Of a stretch of DNA of 13,265 bases, positions 1 through 7,538 are shown one piece after another. The DNA is taken from assembly GCA_016296565.1 (NCBI GenBank), contig JAEDJB010000044.1, positions 1 through 13,265 on the forward strand. The letters are read 5' to 3'. The notes under the pieces are model-generated. The model saw only the letters and a list, made by a program, of their open reading frames with translations, made no database searches and was not told the DNA's origin. Source of the stretch: Oscillospiraceae bacterium (GTDB lineage: Bacteria; Bacillota; Clostridia; Oscillospirales; Oscillospiraceae). A program made the translations under genes and the position numbers. How positions within the stretch are numbered: position 1 is the stretch's first letter; the number at the start of each line of letters is the position of its first letter.

Positions 1-1357
1 CCACGGGGCCGTAAGCGTCGGTAGCCAGGGTGATGCCCAGGGTGGACAGCATGCCCACAGCGGCGATGCCGATGCCGTACAGGCCGCGGTTGAAGTCAGC
101 GCTGAAAGCGCCGGTAGCGTCGGTGATAGCGGTGGAACCGCCGGCTGCGAAGTAGGAGATCAGGATAGCGGCAGCCACGATCAGGATGGAGGCGATGGTG
201 GACATGAGGCCCAGGGAGACGCCGCCGATGATGATGGTGGCAGCGCCGGTCTCAGAGGCGGCAGCCAGCTTCTTGGTGGGCTTGTAGTTGTCGGAGGTGA
301 AGTACTCGGTGAAGTAGCCGATGGCGCAGCCGCCCACCAGGCCGCAGAGGATGGCGATGAACACACCCCAGCTGCCGTTCTCAGGCCCGATGATGAAGTA
401 GGTCAGAGGGATGGCAACGATAGCGGAGAGGACAGCGGCGGTGTAAGTACCGGTGCGCAGGGAGGTCAGCAGGCTCTTCTGGGTGGCGTCTTCCTTGGTC
501 TTCACCAGGAAGGAGCCGATGATGGAGCAGATGATACCGCAGACAGCCAGAGCCACGGGCAGCAACATGCCGTTCCAGCCGTAGCCGGCGCAGGCGCCCA
601 GAGCGAAGGTTGCCAGGATGGAGCCGACATAGGACTCGTACAGGTCAGCGCCCATGCCGGCCACGTCGCCCACGTTGTCGCCCACGTTGTCGGCGATGGT
701 GGCGGGGTTGCGGGGGTCATCCTCGGGGATGCCGGCTTCCACCTTACCCACCAGGTCAGCGCCCACGTCAGCGGCCTTGGTGTAGATACCGCCGCCCACA
801 CGGGCAAACAGAGCCATGAAGGAAGCGCCCATGCCGTTCATGACCATGATGTTGCCCAGAGCAACGGGGTCAGAGATGCCGGCGCCGAAGTGCAGGATAG
901 TAAACCAAATGCTGATGTCCAGCAGGCCCAGGCCCACAACGGTGAAGCCCATGACGGAGCCGGAGGAGAAGGCAACGCGCAGGCCGCGGTTCAGGCTCTC
1001 GGAAGCAGCCTGGGCGGTGCGGGCGTTGGAGCTGGTAGCGATCTTCATGCCGATGAGGCCGGCCAGCATGGACCAGATACCACCGGTCAGGAAGGCGAAG
1101 GGGGTGAACTTGGAGAGCATCCCGCCGTCGCTGGCGAAAGCGATGATCACCAGAATCACGAACACCACCACGAACACCTTGGCCACGGTGGTGTACTGAT
1201 GCTTCAGATACGCGTTGGCACCCTCACGGATGGACTGCGCGATCTTCTGCATCGTGGCATTGCCCTCGGAATAGGACATTACCTTGTTGCGTTGGATGAG
1301 GGCAAACAGCAGCGCGATAACGGCGCCGATGAAGCCTATCCACAGATAGTTTTCCAC
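1..1357 (-). CDS. hppA: Membrane-bound, probably Na+-translocating, pyrophosphatase (3' part missing)
   Basis: This is an integral membrane pyrophosphatase that couples hydrolysis of cytoplasmic pyrophosphate to outward pumping of Na+ and/or H+. The window holds the first 452 residues of a protein usually near 660-720, so the C-terminal third is off the left edge. Family signatures are plain. DVGADLVGKVEAGIPEDD at about residues 197-214 contains the substrate/Mg-binding acidic motif. DNVGDNVGD at 223-231 is the second acidic motif. DLYESY at 238-243 follows. The Glu at 241 sits directly after Asp-Leu-Tyr, as in the Na+-pumping Thermotoga enzyme, rather than one helix turn later as in plant H+-PPases; this favours Na+ transport (inference). 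The segment that decides K+ dependence is not in the window. The start is GTG at 1357, chosen because AAAAGGAG lies 8 nt upstream and the hydrophobic first helix begins at once. It has its own promoter behind the trk operon. Confidence 0.95.
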   Translation of the reverse strand, partial: MENYLWIGFIGAVIALLFALIQRNKVMSYSEGNATMQKIAQSIREGANAYLKHQYTTVAKVFVVVFVILVIIAFASDGGMLSKFTPFAFLTGGIWSMLAGLIGMKIATSSNARTAQAASESLNRGLRVAFSSGSVMGFTVVGLGLLDISIWFTILHFGAGISDPVALGNIMVMNGMGASFMALFARVGGGIYTKAADVGADLVGKVEAGIPEDDPRNPATIADNVGDNVGDVAGMGADLYESYVGSILATFALGACAGYGWNGMLLPVALAVCGIICSIIGSFLVKTKEDATQKSLLTSLRTGTYTAAVLSAIVAIPLTYFIIGPENGSWGVFIAILCGLVGGCAIGYFTEYFTSDNYKPTKKLAAASETGAATIIIGGVSLGLMSTIASILIVAAAILISYFAAGGSTAITDATGAFSADFNRGLYGIGIAAVGMLSTLGITLATDAYGPV

Positions 1358-1365
1358 GAACGACA

Positions 1366-1373
1366 CTCCTTTT
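1366..1373 (-). promoter_or_regulatory. Ribosome binding site fixing the GTG start of hppA
   Basis: On the minus strand the sequence reads AAAAGGAG followed by 8 nt and then GTG. The nearest in-frame ATG codons lie inside the conserved protein, so this site supports the GTG start. Confidence 0.75.
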
Positions 1374-1422
1374 CTTTGTGGCACCACCCAGGGCAGGTGA
1401 TGCTTTCATGAATAACATACCA

Positions 1423-1450
1423 ATTTTAGCATAAGAACAGGGATTTGCAA
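1423..1450 (-). promoter_or_regulatory. Predicted sigma-A promoter of hppA, extended -10
   Basis: On the minus strand a -35 box TTGCAA (1450-1445) and a -10 box TAAAAT (1428-1423) are separated by 16 bp. The -10 is preceded by TGC, giving the extended -10 pattern TGnTAAAAT. Transcription would start near 1416 and give a leader of about 60 nt. This lets hppA be expressed independently of the trk operon upstream. It is predicted by eye only. Confidence 0.6.
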
Positions 1451-1566
1451 GCTAAAGCCCATAATTTTCTTTCATTTCATAATTTTTTCATAAAAAATAC
1501 AAAAATTCGAGAAGAAACTTGGAAAATCAGGGTTGAAATGACAATTCCCCCCGATGCCCTTTCGGC

Positions 1567-3003
1567 TTAGCTCCGCTTCCAGGTGGAGGGGAGCAGGAGC
1601 ACCAGAACGGGGAAAATCTCCAGCCGGCCGATGAGCATGGTCAGGGTGAGCACCAGCTTGCTTAAGGGAGAGAAAAAGGCGAAGTTTCCGGTGGGTCCCA
1701 CGGCGTCCAGGCCGGGTCCCACGTTGCTGATGCAGGCCAGGGCGGCGGTGAAGGAGGTGGTCAGGGAGCCGCTGTCCAGGCTCACCAGGGCGGCAGCGGC
1801 GGCCAGCAGCAGGCAGTACAGGGAGAAAAAGACAAACACCGTGTTGATGGTGCTCTCGTCCACCGCTTTGCCGTCCAGCTTTACCACCTTCACGGCTCTG
1901 GGGTGGGACAGCCGGCGGATGGAGCGCAGGCCGCAGCGGAACATCAGCAGGACCCGGGAACATTTCAGTCCACCGGCGGTGCTCCCGGCGCAGCCCCCCA
2001 GGAACATGAGCAGCACCAGAACCGTCTGGGACAGAGTGGGCCACTGGGCAAAGTCCGCCGTGGAGAACCCCGCTGTGGAGACGATGGTGGCCACCTGAAA
2101 GCAGGTGTCCCGCAGCGCGTGGGAGAGGGAGTCATACAGGGGACGGATGTCAAAAAAGATCACGACGACAGCCAGCACCACAGCAAGCAGGAAAAACCGC
2201 AGCTCGTCGCTGCGCAGGGCCTGCCTGGCCCGGCCGGTGATCACCAGGAAAAACACGGCAAAGTTCAGGGAGCACAGGAGCATAAACACGGTGATGATGA
2301 TTTCGCAGGCGGGCAGGCCATAGGCGGCAATGCTGGCGTTCATCACGGAAAAGCCGCCGGTACACACGGTGGCGAAGGTGGTGACGGAGGCGTCGTACAA
2401 AGGCATCCCTGCCAGGCACAGGCAGAAAATCTCCAGCAGGGTGAGCACGATATATATGGTATAGAGAATCTTGGAGGACTGGGCGGTTTTGGGCACCAGC
2501 TTGGAGGAGACGGGCCCCGGAGACTCCGCCTGCACCAGCACCTGGGTGCGGCCGCCTACCTTGGGCAGGAAGGCCAGGGTAAAGATGAGCACCCCCATGC
2601 CGCCGATCCAGGAGGAGAAGGACCGCCAGAAGAGAATGCCCCGGGGGAGGGACTCAATGTCCGTCAGAATGGAAGCGCCGGTGGTGGTAAAGCCCGAGAC
2701 GATCTCGAACAGGCAGTCCAGAAAGCTGTGAAATTCGCCGGAAAACCAGAAGGGAAGGGCCCCGAACAGACTGAAGGCCAGCCAGATGAGGCCCACCACC
2801 GCGTAGCCTTCCCGGGAGTAGAAGTCGGGCCGGGAGCGGAGATGGGCCAGCAGGGTCCCCAGCACCGCCACCAGGACGATGGTGAGGAGAAAGGGCCGGG
2901 GGTTCTCCCGGTAAACCAGGGCAACCAGGAGGGGCAACAACAGACACAGGGCCTCCACCTGAAGGGTGCGGCCCAGTGTCCGGAGCATCAGCTTGTAATT
3001 CAT
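1567..3003 (-). CDS. trkH: TrkH-family potassium channel/transporter subunit, operon-distal copy
   Basis: This is the membrane pore subunit of a Trk K+ uptake system, gated by the cytoplasmic TrkA ring. It is 478 residues, the usual TrkH length (about 480). The four pore-loop repeats are visible, each with its filter glycine: FTTTGA (105-110), VCTGGFS (213-219), STAGFSTAD (309-317) and SNVGPG (426-431). The typical GGCAGSTAGG segment (336-345) belongs to the broken helix of the third repeat that forms the intramembrane gate. All four filter glycines are kept, so K+ selectivity is expected. The ATG start has GAGG 8 nt upstream. It lies 31 nt after the stop of a close paralogue of exactly the same length and is the last gene of trkA-trkH-trkH. 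The two copies share exact DNA stretches of 44-45 nt. Which copy is the ancestral one cannot be judged here. Confidence 0.93.
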   Translation of the reverse strand: MNYKLMLRTLGRTLQVEALCLLLPLLVALVYRENPRPFLLTIVLVAVLGTLLAHLRSRPDFYSREGYAVVGLIWLAFSLFGALPFWFSGEFHSFLDCLFEIVSGFTTTGASILTDIESLPRGILFWRSFSSWIGGMGVLIFTLAFLPKVGGRTQVLVQAESPGPVSSKLVPKTAQSSKILYTIYIVLTLLEIFCLCLAGMPLYDASVTTFATVCTGGFSVMNASIAAYGLPACEIIITVFMLLCSLNFAVFFLVITGRARQALRSDELRFFLLAVVLAVVVIFFDIRPLYDSLSHALRDTCFQVATIVSTAGFSTADFAQWPTLSQTVLVLLMFLGGCAGSTAGGLKCSRVLLMFRCGLRSIRRLSHPRAVKVVKLDGKAVDESTINTVFVFFSLYCLLLAAAAALVSLDSGSLTTSFTAALACISNVGPGLDAVGPTGNFAFFSPLSKLVLTLTMLIGRLEIFPVLVLLLPSTWKRS

Positions 3004-3026
3004 AGAGGATACCTCGCAGGGAAACC

Positions 3027-3046
3027 GGCCGCAGTCAGCTGCGGCC
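3027..3046 (-). other. Hairpin over the stop codon of the first trkH copy
   Basis: There is a perfect 8-bp inverted repeat, GGCCGCAG and CTGCGGCC, with a 4-nt loop that contains the TGA stop of the upstream trkH. No T-run follows, so it is not a typical intrinsic terminator. It could stall ribosomes or exonucleases between the two paralogues and set their relative yield (inference). Confidence 0.6.
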
Positions 3047-4471
3047 CCAGGTAGCGGGATGGAACAGAAGCAGGATGGGGAAGATCTCCAAACGGCCGAT
3101 GAGCATCTCCAGGGAGAGAACGCCCTTGCTCAGCCCGGACAGGCTTCCAAAGCTGGAGACCGGACCCACGCCGTCCAGACCGGGTCCCACGTTGCTCAGG
3201 CAGCCCAGGGAAGCGGTGAAGGCGGTGGTGAGGGACACGCCGTCCAGGGACACCACCAGGCAGCCTGTGCCCAGCAGCAGGAAAAAGAAGATGAAAAAGA
3301 CGAAAATGGTGTTCAGGGTCTCCTCGTCCACTGCTTTCCGGTCCAGCTTTACCACCCGCACCGCTCTGGGATGGGACAGGCGGAGAAGGGAGCGGATGGA
3401 GCAGCGGACCGCCAGCAGAATGCGCCCGCACTTGATGGAACCGGCGGTGCTGCCGGAGCAGCCCCCCACAAACATCAGCAGCACCAGAATGGTCTGGGCG
3501 AAGGGGGGCCACAGATTATAGTCCGTGGTGCAGAAGCCAGAGGTGGAGAGGATGGAGGTCACCTGGAACACGGCGTCTCGCAGGGCGTGGCCGGCGGTGT
3601 CGTACAGGGGAAGGATGCTCCCGAAGACCAGCAGGGAGGACAGCACCACCACCCCCAGGAAGAACCGGAGCTCGTCACTGTGCAGGGCCTGCCTGGCCCG
3701 GCCGGTGAGCACCAGGAAGAACACGGCGAAGTTCAGGGAGCCCAGGATCATGAAGACAATGGCAATGATCTCGCAGGCGGCGGAGTTATAGGCCCCCAGG
3801 CTGGCGTTCATGACAGAAAAGCCGCCGGTGCACACGCTGGCGAAGGTGGTGACCACCGCGTCATAGAGGGGCATCCCCGCCAGAAGAAAGGCGGCGATCT
3901 CAATGACGGTGAAGGCGATGTAAATAAAGTAGAGAATCTGAGAGGACTGGACGGTCTTGGGCACCAGCTTGGAGGAGATGGGGCCGGGGACCTCCGCCTG
4001 CACCAGCACCTGGGTGCGGCCGCCTACCTTGGGCAGAAAAGCCAGGGTGAACAGCAGCACCCCCATGCCGCCGATCCAGGAGGAGAAGGACCGCCAGAAC
4101 AGGATGCCCCGGGGCAGGGACTCAATATCCGTGAGGATGGTGGCGCCGGAGGTGGTAAAGCCGGAGATAATCTCAAACAGGCAGTCCATGAAGCCTGCAA
4201 ACTCCCCAGAAAACCAGAAGGGCAGGGAGCCGAACAGGCTGAAAATCAGCCAGATGAGGCCCACCACCGCGTAGCCCTCCCGGGAGAAAAACTCCGATTT
4301 GGACTTGATCCGGGCCATGAAGGTGCCCAGCAGGGCCACCGGCACAATGGTGAAGAGAAAGGGCCTGGGGTCCTCCCGATAGAGAAGGGCAACGACCAGG
4401 GGGAGGAGCAGACACAGGGCCTCCACCTGGAGGGTGCGGCCCAGCATCCGCAGCATGAGTTTATAGTTCAT
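3035..4471 (-). CDS. trkH: TrkH-family potassium channel/transporter subunit, copy next to trkA
   Basis: This is the second pore subunit of the Trk system, also 478 residues and aligning without gaps to its downstream neighbour. Pore-loop signatures lie at the same positions: FTTSGAT (105-111), VCTGGFS (213-219), STSGFCTTD (309-317) and SNVGPG (426-431). GGCSGSTAG follows at 336-344. Compared with the other copy, loop 1 has Ser instead of Thr just before the filter Gly, and loop 3 has Cys at 314 where the other has Ser. The ATG lies 18 nt after the trkA stop, with AAAGG 8 nt upstream, so it is translated from the same message as trkA. TrkH proteins act as dimers on a TrkA tetramer. Two co-transcribed copies could form two homodimers or a heterodimer; the sequence does not say which. 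Confidence 0.93.
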   Translation of the reverse strand: MNYKLMLRMLGRTLQVEALCLLLPLVVALLYREDPRPFLFTIVPVALLGTFMARIKSKSEFFSREGYAVVGLIWLIFSLFGSLPFWFSGEFAGFMDCLFEIISGFTTSGATILTDIESLPRGILFWRSFSSWIGGMGVLLFTLAFLPKVGGRTQVLVQAEVPGPISSKLVPKTVQSSQILYFIYIAFTVIEIAAFLLAGMPLYDAVVTTFASVCTGGFSVMNASLGAYNSAACEIIAIVFMILGSLNFAVFFLVLTGRARQALHSDELRFFLGVVVLSSLLVFGSILPLYDTAGHALRDAVFQVTSILSTSGFCTTDYNLWPPFAQTILVLLMFVGGCSGSTAGSIKCGRILLAVRCSIRSLLRLSHPRAVRVVKLDRKAVDEETLNTIFVFFIFFFLLLGTGCLVVSLDGVSLTTAFTASLGCLSNVGPGLDGVGPVSSFGSLSGLSKGVLSLEMLIGRLEIFPILLLFHPATWGRS

Positions 4472-4489
4472 ATCCGCTGCCTTTCCGTA

Positions 4490-5848
4490 TCATTCCTTCT
4501 GAAACACGTCGGCAAAGGCCTGGATTCCCTTGCCGTGGGAGATGACAATGACCCGGTCCCCGGCGGAGAGCACCGTGGAGCCGGAGGGGATAATCACCTG
4601 CTCCTGGTGAAGCAGGGCGGTGATCAGAAAGCCCTTGCGGATGGGCAGGTCCATCAGGGGAATGCCCAGGTAAGGGGTCTTTTCGTTCAGGAGGAACTCC
4701 GCTGCCTCCGCGCCGGTGTCGGCGATGCGGTAGAGGGAGGTCATGACGCTGCCGCTCTTGTCCTGAAGGCCCCGGACCAGCCGGAGAATCCGGGCAACGG
4801 TAATGAGCTTGGGAGCCACCACGCTGTCCAGCCCGGCGGAGCGGACCACGGAGGCGTAGTTTTCCCGGTTGCACTTGGCGATGACCTTCCGGATACCCTG
4901 CTGCCGGGCGTAAAGGGAGGAGATCAGGTTGTCCTCGTCCCGGCCGGTGAGGGCGATGAAGGCGTCGTTGTTGGTAAAGTGCTCGGAAGCCAGCAGCTCC
5001 TGGTCGGTGCCGTCCCCGTTGAGGATGAGAGCTTCGGGGAGCCACTCGGAGAACATGCGGCACAAAGGCTCGCTGCGCTCCACCAGGGTTACCCGCACCC
5101 CCATGGACAGGAGCATCTTGGACAGGTAGTGGGCGATACGGCTGCCGCCGATGATGAACACCGAGTGGATACGGGGCAGATCCCGGCCCAGGGAACGCAG
5201 GTAGGCGGAGAGATTCTGGGGAGTGCCGGTGATATACAGCTTATCCCCCACCTGGGGCACGAAGGAGCCGTCGGGGATGATGACATCATCCTTGCGCTCC
5301 GCGGCGCTATAGAGGATGCCCCGGGTCTTGCCGAAGAGGGCAGACAGGGGCTGGCCCACAATGTGGTCGTCCTCCCGGACCATTACGCCGATCATTTCCA
5401 CCTTGCCTCGGAAGAAGGTGTCCACGTTGGCCGCGGCGGGGAAGCGGAGCAGCCGGGAGATTTCCAGGGCGGTGGAGTACTCGGGGTTGATGACCGTGTC
5501 GATGTTCAGGTCCTTCCGCAGGGAGGCCAGGTCGTCGGTGTAGGCCACGTCCCGGATGCGGGCGATGGTGTATTTGGTGCCCAGCCGCTTGGCGGTGAGG
5601 GCGCAGAGCATGTTCACCTCGTCCAGGTTGGTGGTGGCCAGCAGCAGGTCGGCGTCCTCGGCCCCTGCCTCGCGCAAAACGGAAGGGGCGGCGCCGGGGC
5701 CCTTGATGCACATCACGTCCAGCATTTCGCTGGCCCGGTGGATGACGGCGTCGTTGTTGTCGATGATGGTAATGTCGTGGTTTTCCAGGGAGAGGTAGGC
5801 GGCCAGGGTTGAGCCCACCTTGCCGGCGCCTACGATGAGGATTTTCAA
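4490..5848 (-). CDS. trkA: Trk potassium uptake regulatory protein TrkA (two RCK domains)
   Basis: This is the cytoplasmic nucleotide-binding subunit that gates TrkH. At 452 residues it is close to E. coli TrkA. The order is RCK_N (about 1-120) with the Rossmann loop GAGKVG at 7-12 and the ribose-binding acid Asp30 at the end of strand two; RCK_C (about 140-215); a second RCK_N (from about 228) with the degenerate loop GGSRIA at 234-239; and a second RCK_C (about 370-450). The start is taken as TTG at 5848, because AAAGGGGG precedes it by 7 nt and the protein then begins MKILIVGAGKVG, as in the family. The upstream in-frame extension to 5911 encodes a hydrophobic, unrelated tail and is rejected. 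It is the first gene of trkA-trkH-trkH and has a promoter near 5942-5970. Nucleotide-controlled gating is known for the family, not shown here. Confidence 0.94.
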   Translation of the reverse strand: MKILIVGAGKVGSTLAAYLSLENHDITIIDNNDAVIHRASEMLDVMCIKGPGAAPSVLREAGAEDADLLLATTNLDEVNMLCALTAKRLGTKYTIARIRDVAYTDDLASLRKDLNIDTVINPEYSTALEISRLLRFPAAANVDTFFRGKVEMIGVMVREDDHIVGQPLSALFGKTRGILYSAAERKDDVIIPDGSFVPQVGDKLYITGTPQNLSAYLRSLGRDLPRIHSVFIIGGSRIAHYLSKMLLSMGVRVTLVERSEPLCRMFSEWLPEALILNGDGTDQELLASEHFTNNDAFIALTGRDEDNLISSLYARQQGIRKVIAKCNRENYASVVRSAGLDSVVAPKLITVARILRLVRGLQDKSGSVMTSLYRIADTGAEAAEFLLNEKTPYLGIPLMDLPIRKGFLITALLHQEQVIIPSGSTVLSAGDRVIVISHGKGIQAFADVFQKE

Positions 5849-5855
5849 GAGAGAT

Positions 5856-5863
5856 CCCCCTTT
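5856..5863 (-). promoter_or_regulatory. Ribosome binding site deciding the TTG start of trkA
   Basis: AAAGGGGG on the minus strand lies 7 nt before TTG. It places the start immediately before the first beta strand of the Rossmann fold and excludes the longer reading from 5911. Confidence 0.75.
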
Positions 5864-5941
5864 CTGAAGCAGCGGCGCCCGAAGGAGCGGGAGCCAAAGG
5901 ATACAGACCAAGAGAATATTATTATGAATTTTTTATAAACC

Positions 5942-5970
5942 ATCATATCACAGAACGAAGGAAGGTGCAA
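5942..5970 (-). promoter_or_regulatory. Predicted sigma-A promoter of the trkA-trkH-trkH operon
   Basis: The -35 box TTGCAC (5970-5965) is weak. The -10 box TATGAT (5947-5942) is good and the spacer is 17 bp. Transcription would start near 5935 and give a leader of about 87 nt. The promoter lies in the 235-bp region shared with the divergent MATE gene. Confidence 0.55.
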
Positions 5971-6012
5971 CAAAGGGAAGTTTTTCCAATTCTCCCCGGC
6001 CTGGTATGGCTC

Positions 6013-6041
6013 TTTCAAACCAGCGGAAACTGTGGTATACT
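6013..6041 (+). promoter_or_regulatory. Predicted promoter of the MATE gene, extended -10
   Basis: The -10 box TATACT (6036-6041) is preceded by TGG, the extended -10 pattern. A poor -35 (TTTCAA, 6013-6018) lies 17 bp upstream. Transcription would start near 6048, downstream of the ATG at 6006, which supports the later GTG start at 6084. Confidence 0.5.
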
Positions 6042-6068
6042 TCTCTTGTCCACCAGAGATACAAGGGG

Positions 6069-6075
6069 AAGGAGG
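6069..6075 (+). promoter_or_regulatory. Ribosome binding site deciding the GTG start of the MATE gene
   Basis: AAGGAGG is a consensus Shine-Dalgarno sequence 8 nt before GTG at 6084. The alternative ATG at 6099 has only AAAGGGA very close to it. Confidence 0.75.
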
Positions 6076-6083
6076 CGGACGGA

Positions 6084-7427
6084 GTGTCAAAGGGACAAAT
6101 GGATCTTACGGAAGGCGTCATTTGGAAAAAGCTGATTATCTACGCTTTGCCGGTGGTGCTCTCCTCCCTGCTTCAGTCGGCCTATTCCATTACGGACCTG
6201 ATTGTGGCCGGGTGGTTTATCGGCAAGGACGGCATCTCCGCCATCAACAACGCCGGGCAGGTGATGGTGATTCTCACCCAGATTATTATGGGCATCACCA
6301 CCGGCGGCAATATCCTCATGGGCCAGTATTTTGGAAGCCGTGACCATGCCAACCGGAAGGAGACCAACCGGACTCTCTTTACCTTTGCGGTGACCACCGG
6401 GGTGGTTATGACCCTGGTGATGATTCTGTGCAGCCGGCCGGTTCTGCTGGCGCTGAAGGCCCCCGCCCTGGGGGAGGCCACCGAGTACCTGCGGTTGTGC
6501 GCTTTGGGGCTGGTGTTCATCTTTGGCTACAACGCCCTGGCGGCCATGCTCCGGTCGGTGGGAAACTCCAAGCAGCCTTTTTACTGCGTGGCGGTCACCG
6601 CCGGGTGCAACATCGCCCTGGACATTCTCTTTATGGGCGTTCTGCACTGGGGCGTCCGGGGCGCGGCCCTGGCCACCGTGTTCTCCCAAGGGGCCAGTTT
6701 TGTGGTCTGCCTCATCTATGTTCTGGGCCAGCGGGAGCTGTTCGGCCTGGGAGACAAGGGAGAGGGATCTCTGCACCGGGGCAAGCTGGTGCAGATGCTG
6801 AAGCTGGGCATTCCCACCGCCATCCAGATGACCGTGGTGGGCCTGTCCTGGCTGGCCATGACCTTCCTGATTAACCGGTACGGGGTGGAGGCCTCGGCGG
6901 CCAGCGGCATCTGCGCCAAGGTCAAGGACGTGGCCCTGATGTTCACCATGGCCATCTACACGGCGGCCACCACTATGATTGCCCAGTGCCTGGGGGCCCA
7001 GAAGTACGACCGGGCCAGCAAGGTGGTGCACATCGCCATGCGCATCTCCCTGGGGGTAGCGGCGGTTCTCATCGTTCTCATTGAGATTTTCGCCCCCCAG
7101 ATTCTCTCCATCTTCCATCCGGACCCGGTCACCATGGAGATTGCCCTGAAAAACCTGCGGATCGAGATTCTGGGACAGATCTTTTATGCCAGCTTTATGG
7201 TGTACAACGCCCTGCCCCTGGGGGCGGGCCACACCCTCTTTGCCCTGGGTTCCAGCCTGCTCAACTGCATCGTTGTGCGGGTGGTGATGGCGGTGATCCT
7301 GAACCACACCATGGGCCTTGTGGGCATCTTCTGGGCCTGCGCCATCGCCCCGGCCTCCTCCGTCCCCCTGGGATACATCTACGAGCACACCGGCGTGTGG
7401 AGACGCTCCATGGTGAAAGAAGGGTAA
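6084..7427 (+). CDS. MATE-family multidrug/organic cation efflux transporter
   Basis: This is a 447-residue inner-membrane antiporter of the MATE family (NorM/DinF-like), which exports cationic drugs or metabolites in exchange for Na+ or H+. Length is typical (about 450). The first helix carries LPVVLSSLLQSAYSITD at residues 22-38, the family pattern with the conserved Asp at 38. The hydrophobic profile is consistent with twelve helices, and the internal two-fold repeat starts again near KLGIPTAIQMTVVGLS. The C-terminal segment ALPLGAGHTLFALGS is also typical. The start is GTG at 6084, supported by a consensus ribosome site and by a promoter that would start transcription after the upstream ATG at 6006. 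It is transcribed alone, divergent from trkA, and ends at a strong terminator. Substrate and coupling ion cannot be read from the sequence. Confidence 0.9.
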   Translation: MSKGQMDLTEGVIWKKLIIYALPVVLSSLLQSAYSITDLIVAGWFIGKDGISAINNAGQVMVILTQIIMGITTGGNILMGQYFGSRDHANRKETNRTLFTFAVTTGVVMTLVMILCSRPVLLALKAPALGEATEYLRLCALGLVFIFGYNALAAMLRSVGNSKQPFYCVAVTAGCNIALDILFMGVLHWGVRGAALATVFSQGASFVVCLIYVLGQRELFGLGDKGEGSLHRGKLVQMLKLGIPTAIQMTVVGLSWLAMTFLINRYGVEASAASGICAKVKDVALMFTMAIYTAATTMIAQCLGAQKYDRASKVVHIAMRISLGVAAVLIVLIEIFAPQILSIFHPDPVTMEIALKNLRIEILGQIFYASFMVYNALPLGAGHTLFALGSSLLNCIVVRVVMAVILNHTMGLVGIFWACAIAPASSVPLGYIYEHTGVWRRSMVKEG

Positions 7428-7482
7428 CCGCCCCGCCGGGCAGGCGGAAAAGGCTATGACAAAAGCATCCTGAAACAAAAAG

Positions 7483-7516
7483 AGCTGCGCTGCAGAACCG
7501 ATTCTGCAGCGCAGCT
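7483..7516. terminator. Bidirectional intrinsic terminator between MATE and NSS genes
   Basis: A perfect 15-bp inverted repeat (7483-7497 with 7502-7516) with a 4-nt loop lies between the two convergent genes. On the plus strand TTTGTTGTTTG follows. On the minus strand the stem is followed by CTCTTTTTGTTT. The hairpin can end both transcripts, with the better T-run on the NSS side. Confidence 0.9.
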
Positions 7517-7538
7517 TTGTTGTTTGTAATGTAAGCGG

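Larger units (their letters stand above)
1358..1566. other. AT-rich intergenic region between trkH and hppA
   Basis: About 210 bp of AT-rich DNA separate the end of the trk operon from hppA. It holds the hppA promoter and ribosome site. Near 1460-1500 are two copies of CATAATTTT 19 bp apart and a purely A/T 7-bp inverted repeat (1482-1488 with 1492-1498). I see no GC-rich hairpin followed by a T-run after the trkH stop, so the trk transcript may read into hppA or end by another mechanism. No small gene is evident. Confidence 0.6.

Noticed and set aside
1482..1498. A/T-only inverted repeat after the trk operon as a terminator
   Set aside because: It has seven A-T pairs with no GC core. It is too weak to call an intrinsic terminator.
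1903..3054. Open plus-strand frame of 383 codons across the distal trkH
   Set aside because: It is antisense to a clear TrkH, has the same biased composition, and has no ribosome site.
3059..5812. Open frame of 917 codons on the plus strand, antisense to trkH and trkA
   Set aside because: It is opposite three well-supported family members and has Gly/Gln/His/Val-rich composition with no recognisable domain. It is what GC-rich codon use leaves open on the other strand.
6087..7478. Open minus-strand frame of 463 codons opposite the MATE gene
   Set aside because: It is a His/Gly/Gln-rich shadow. The plus-strand frame has the MATE signature, a promoter and a consensus ribosome site.
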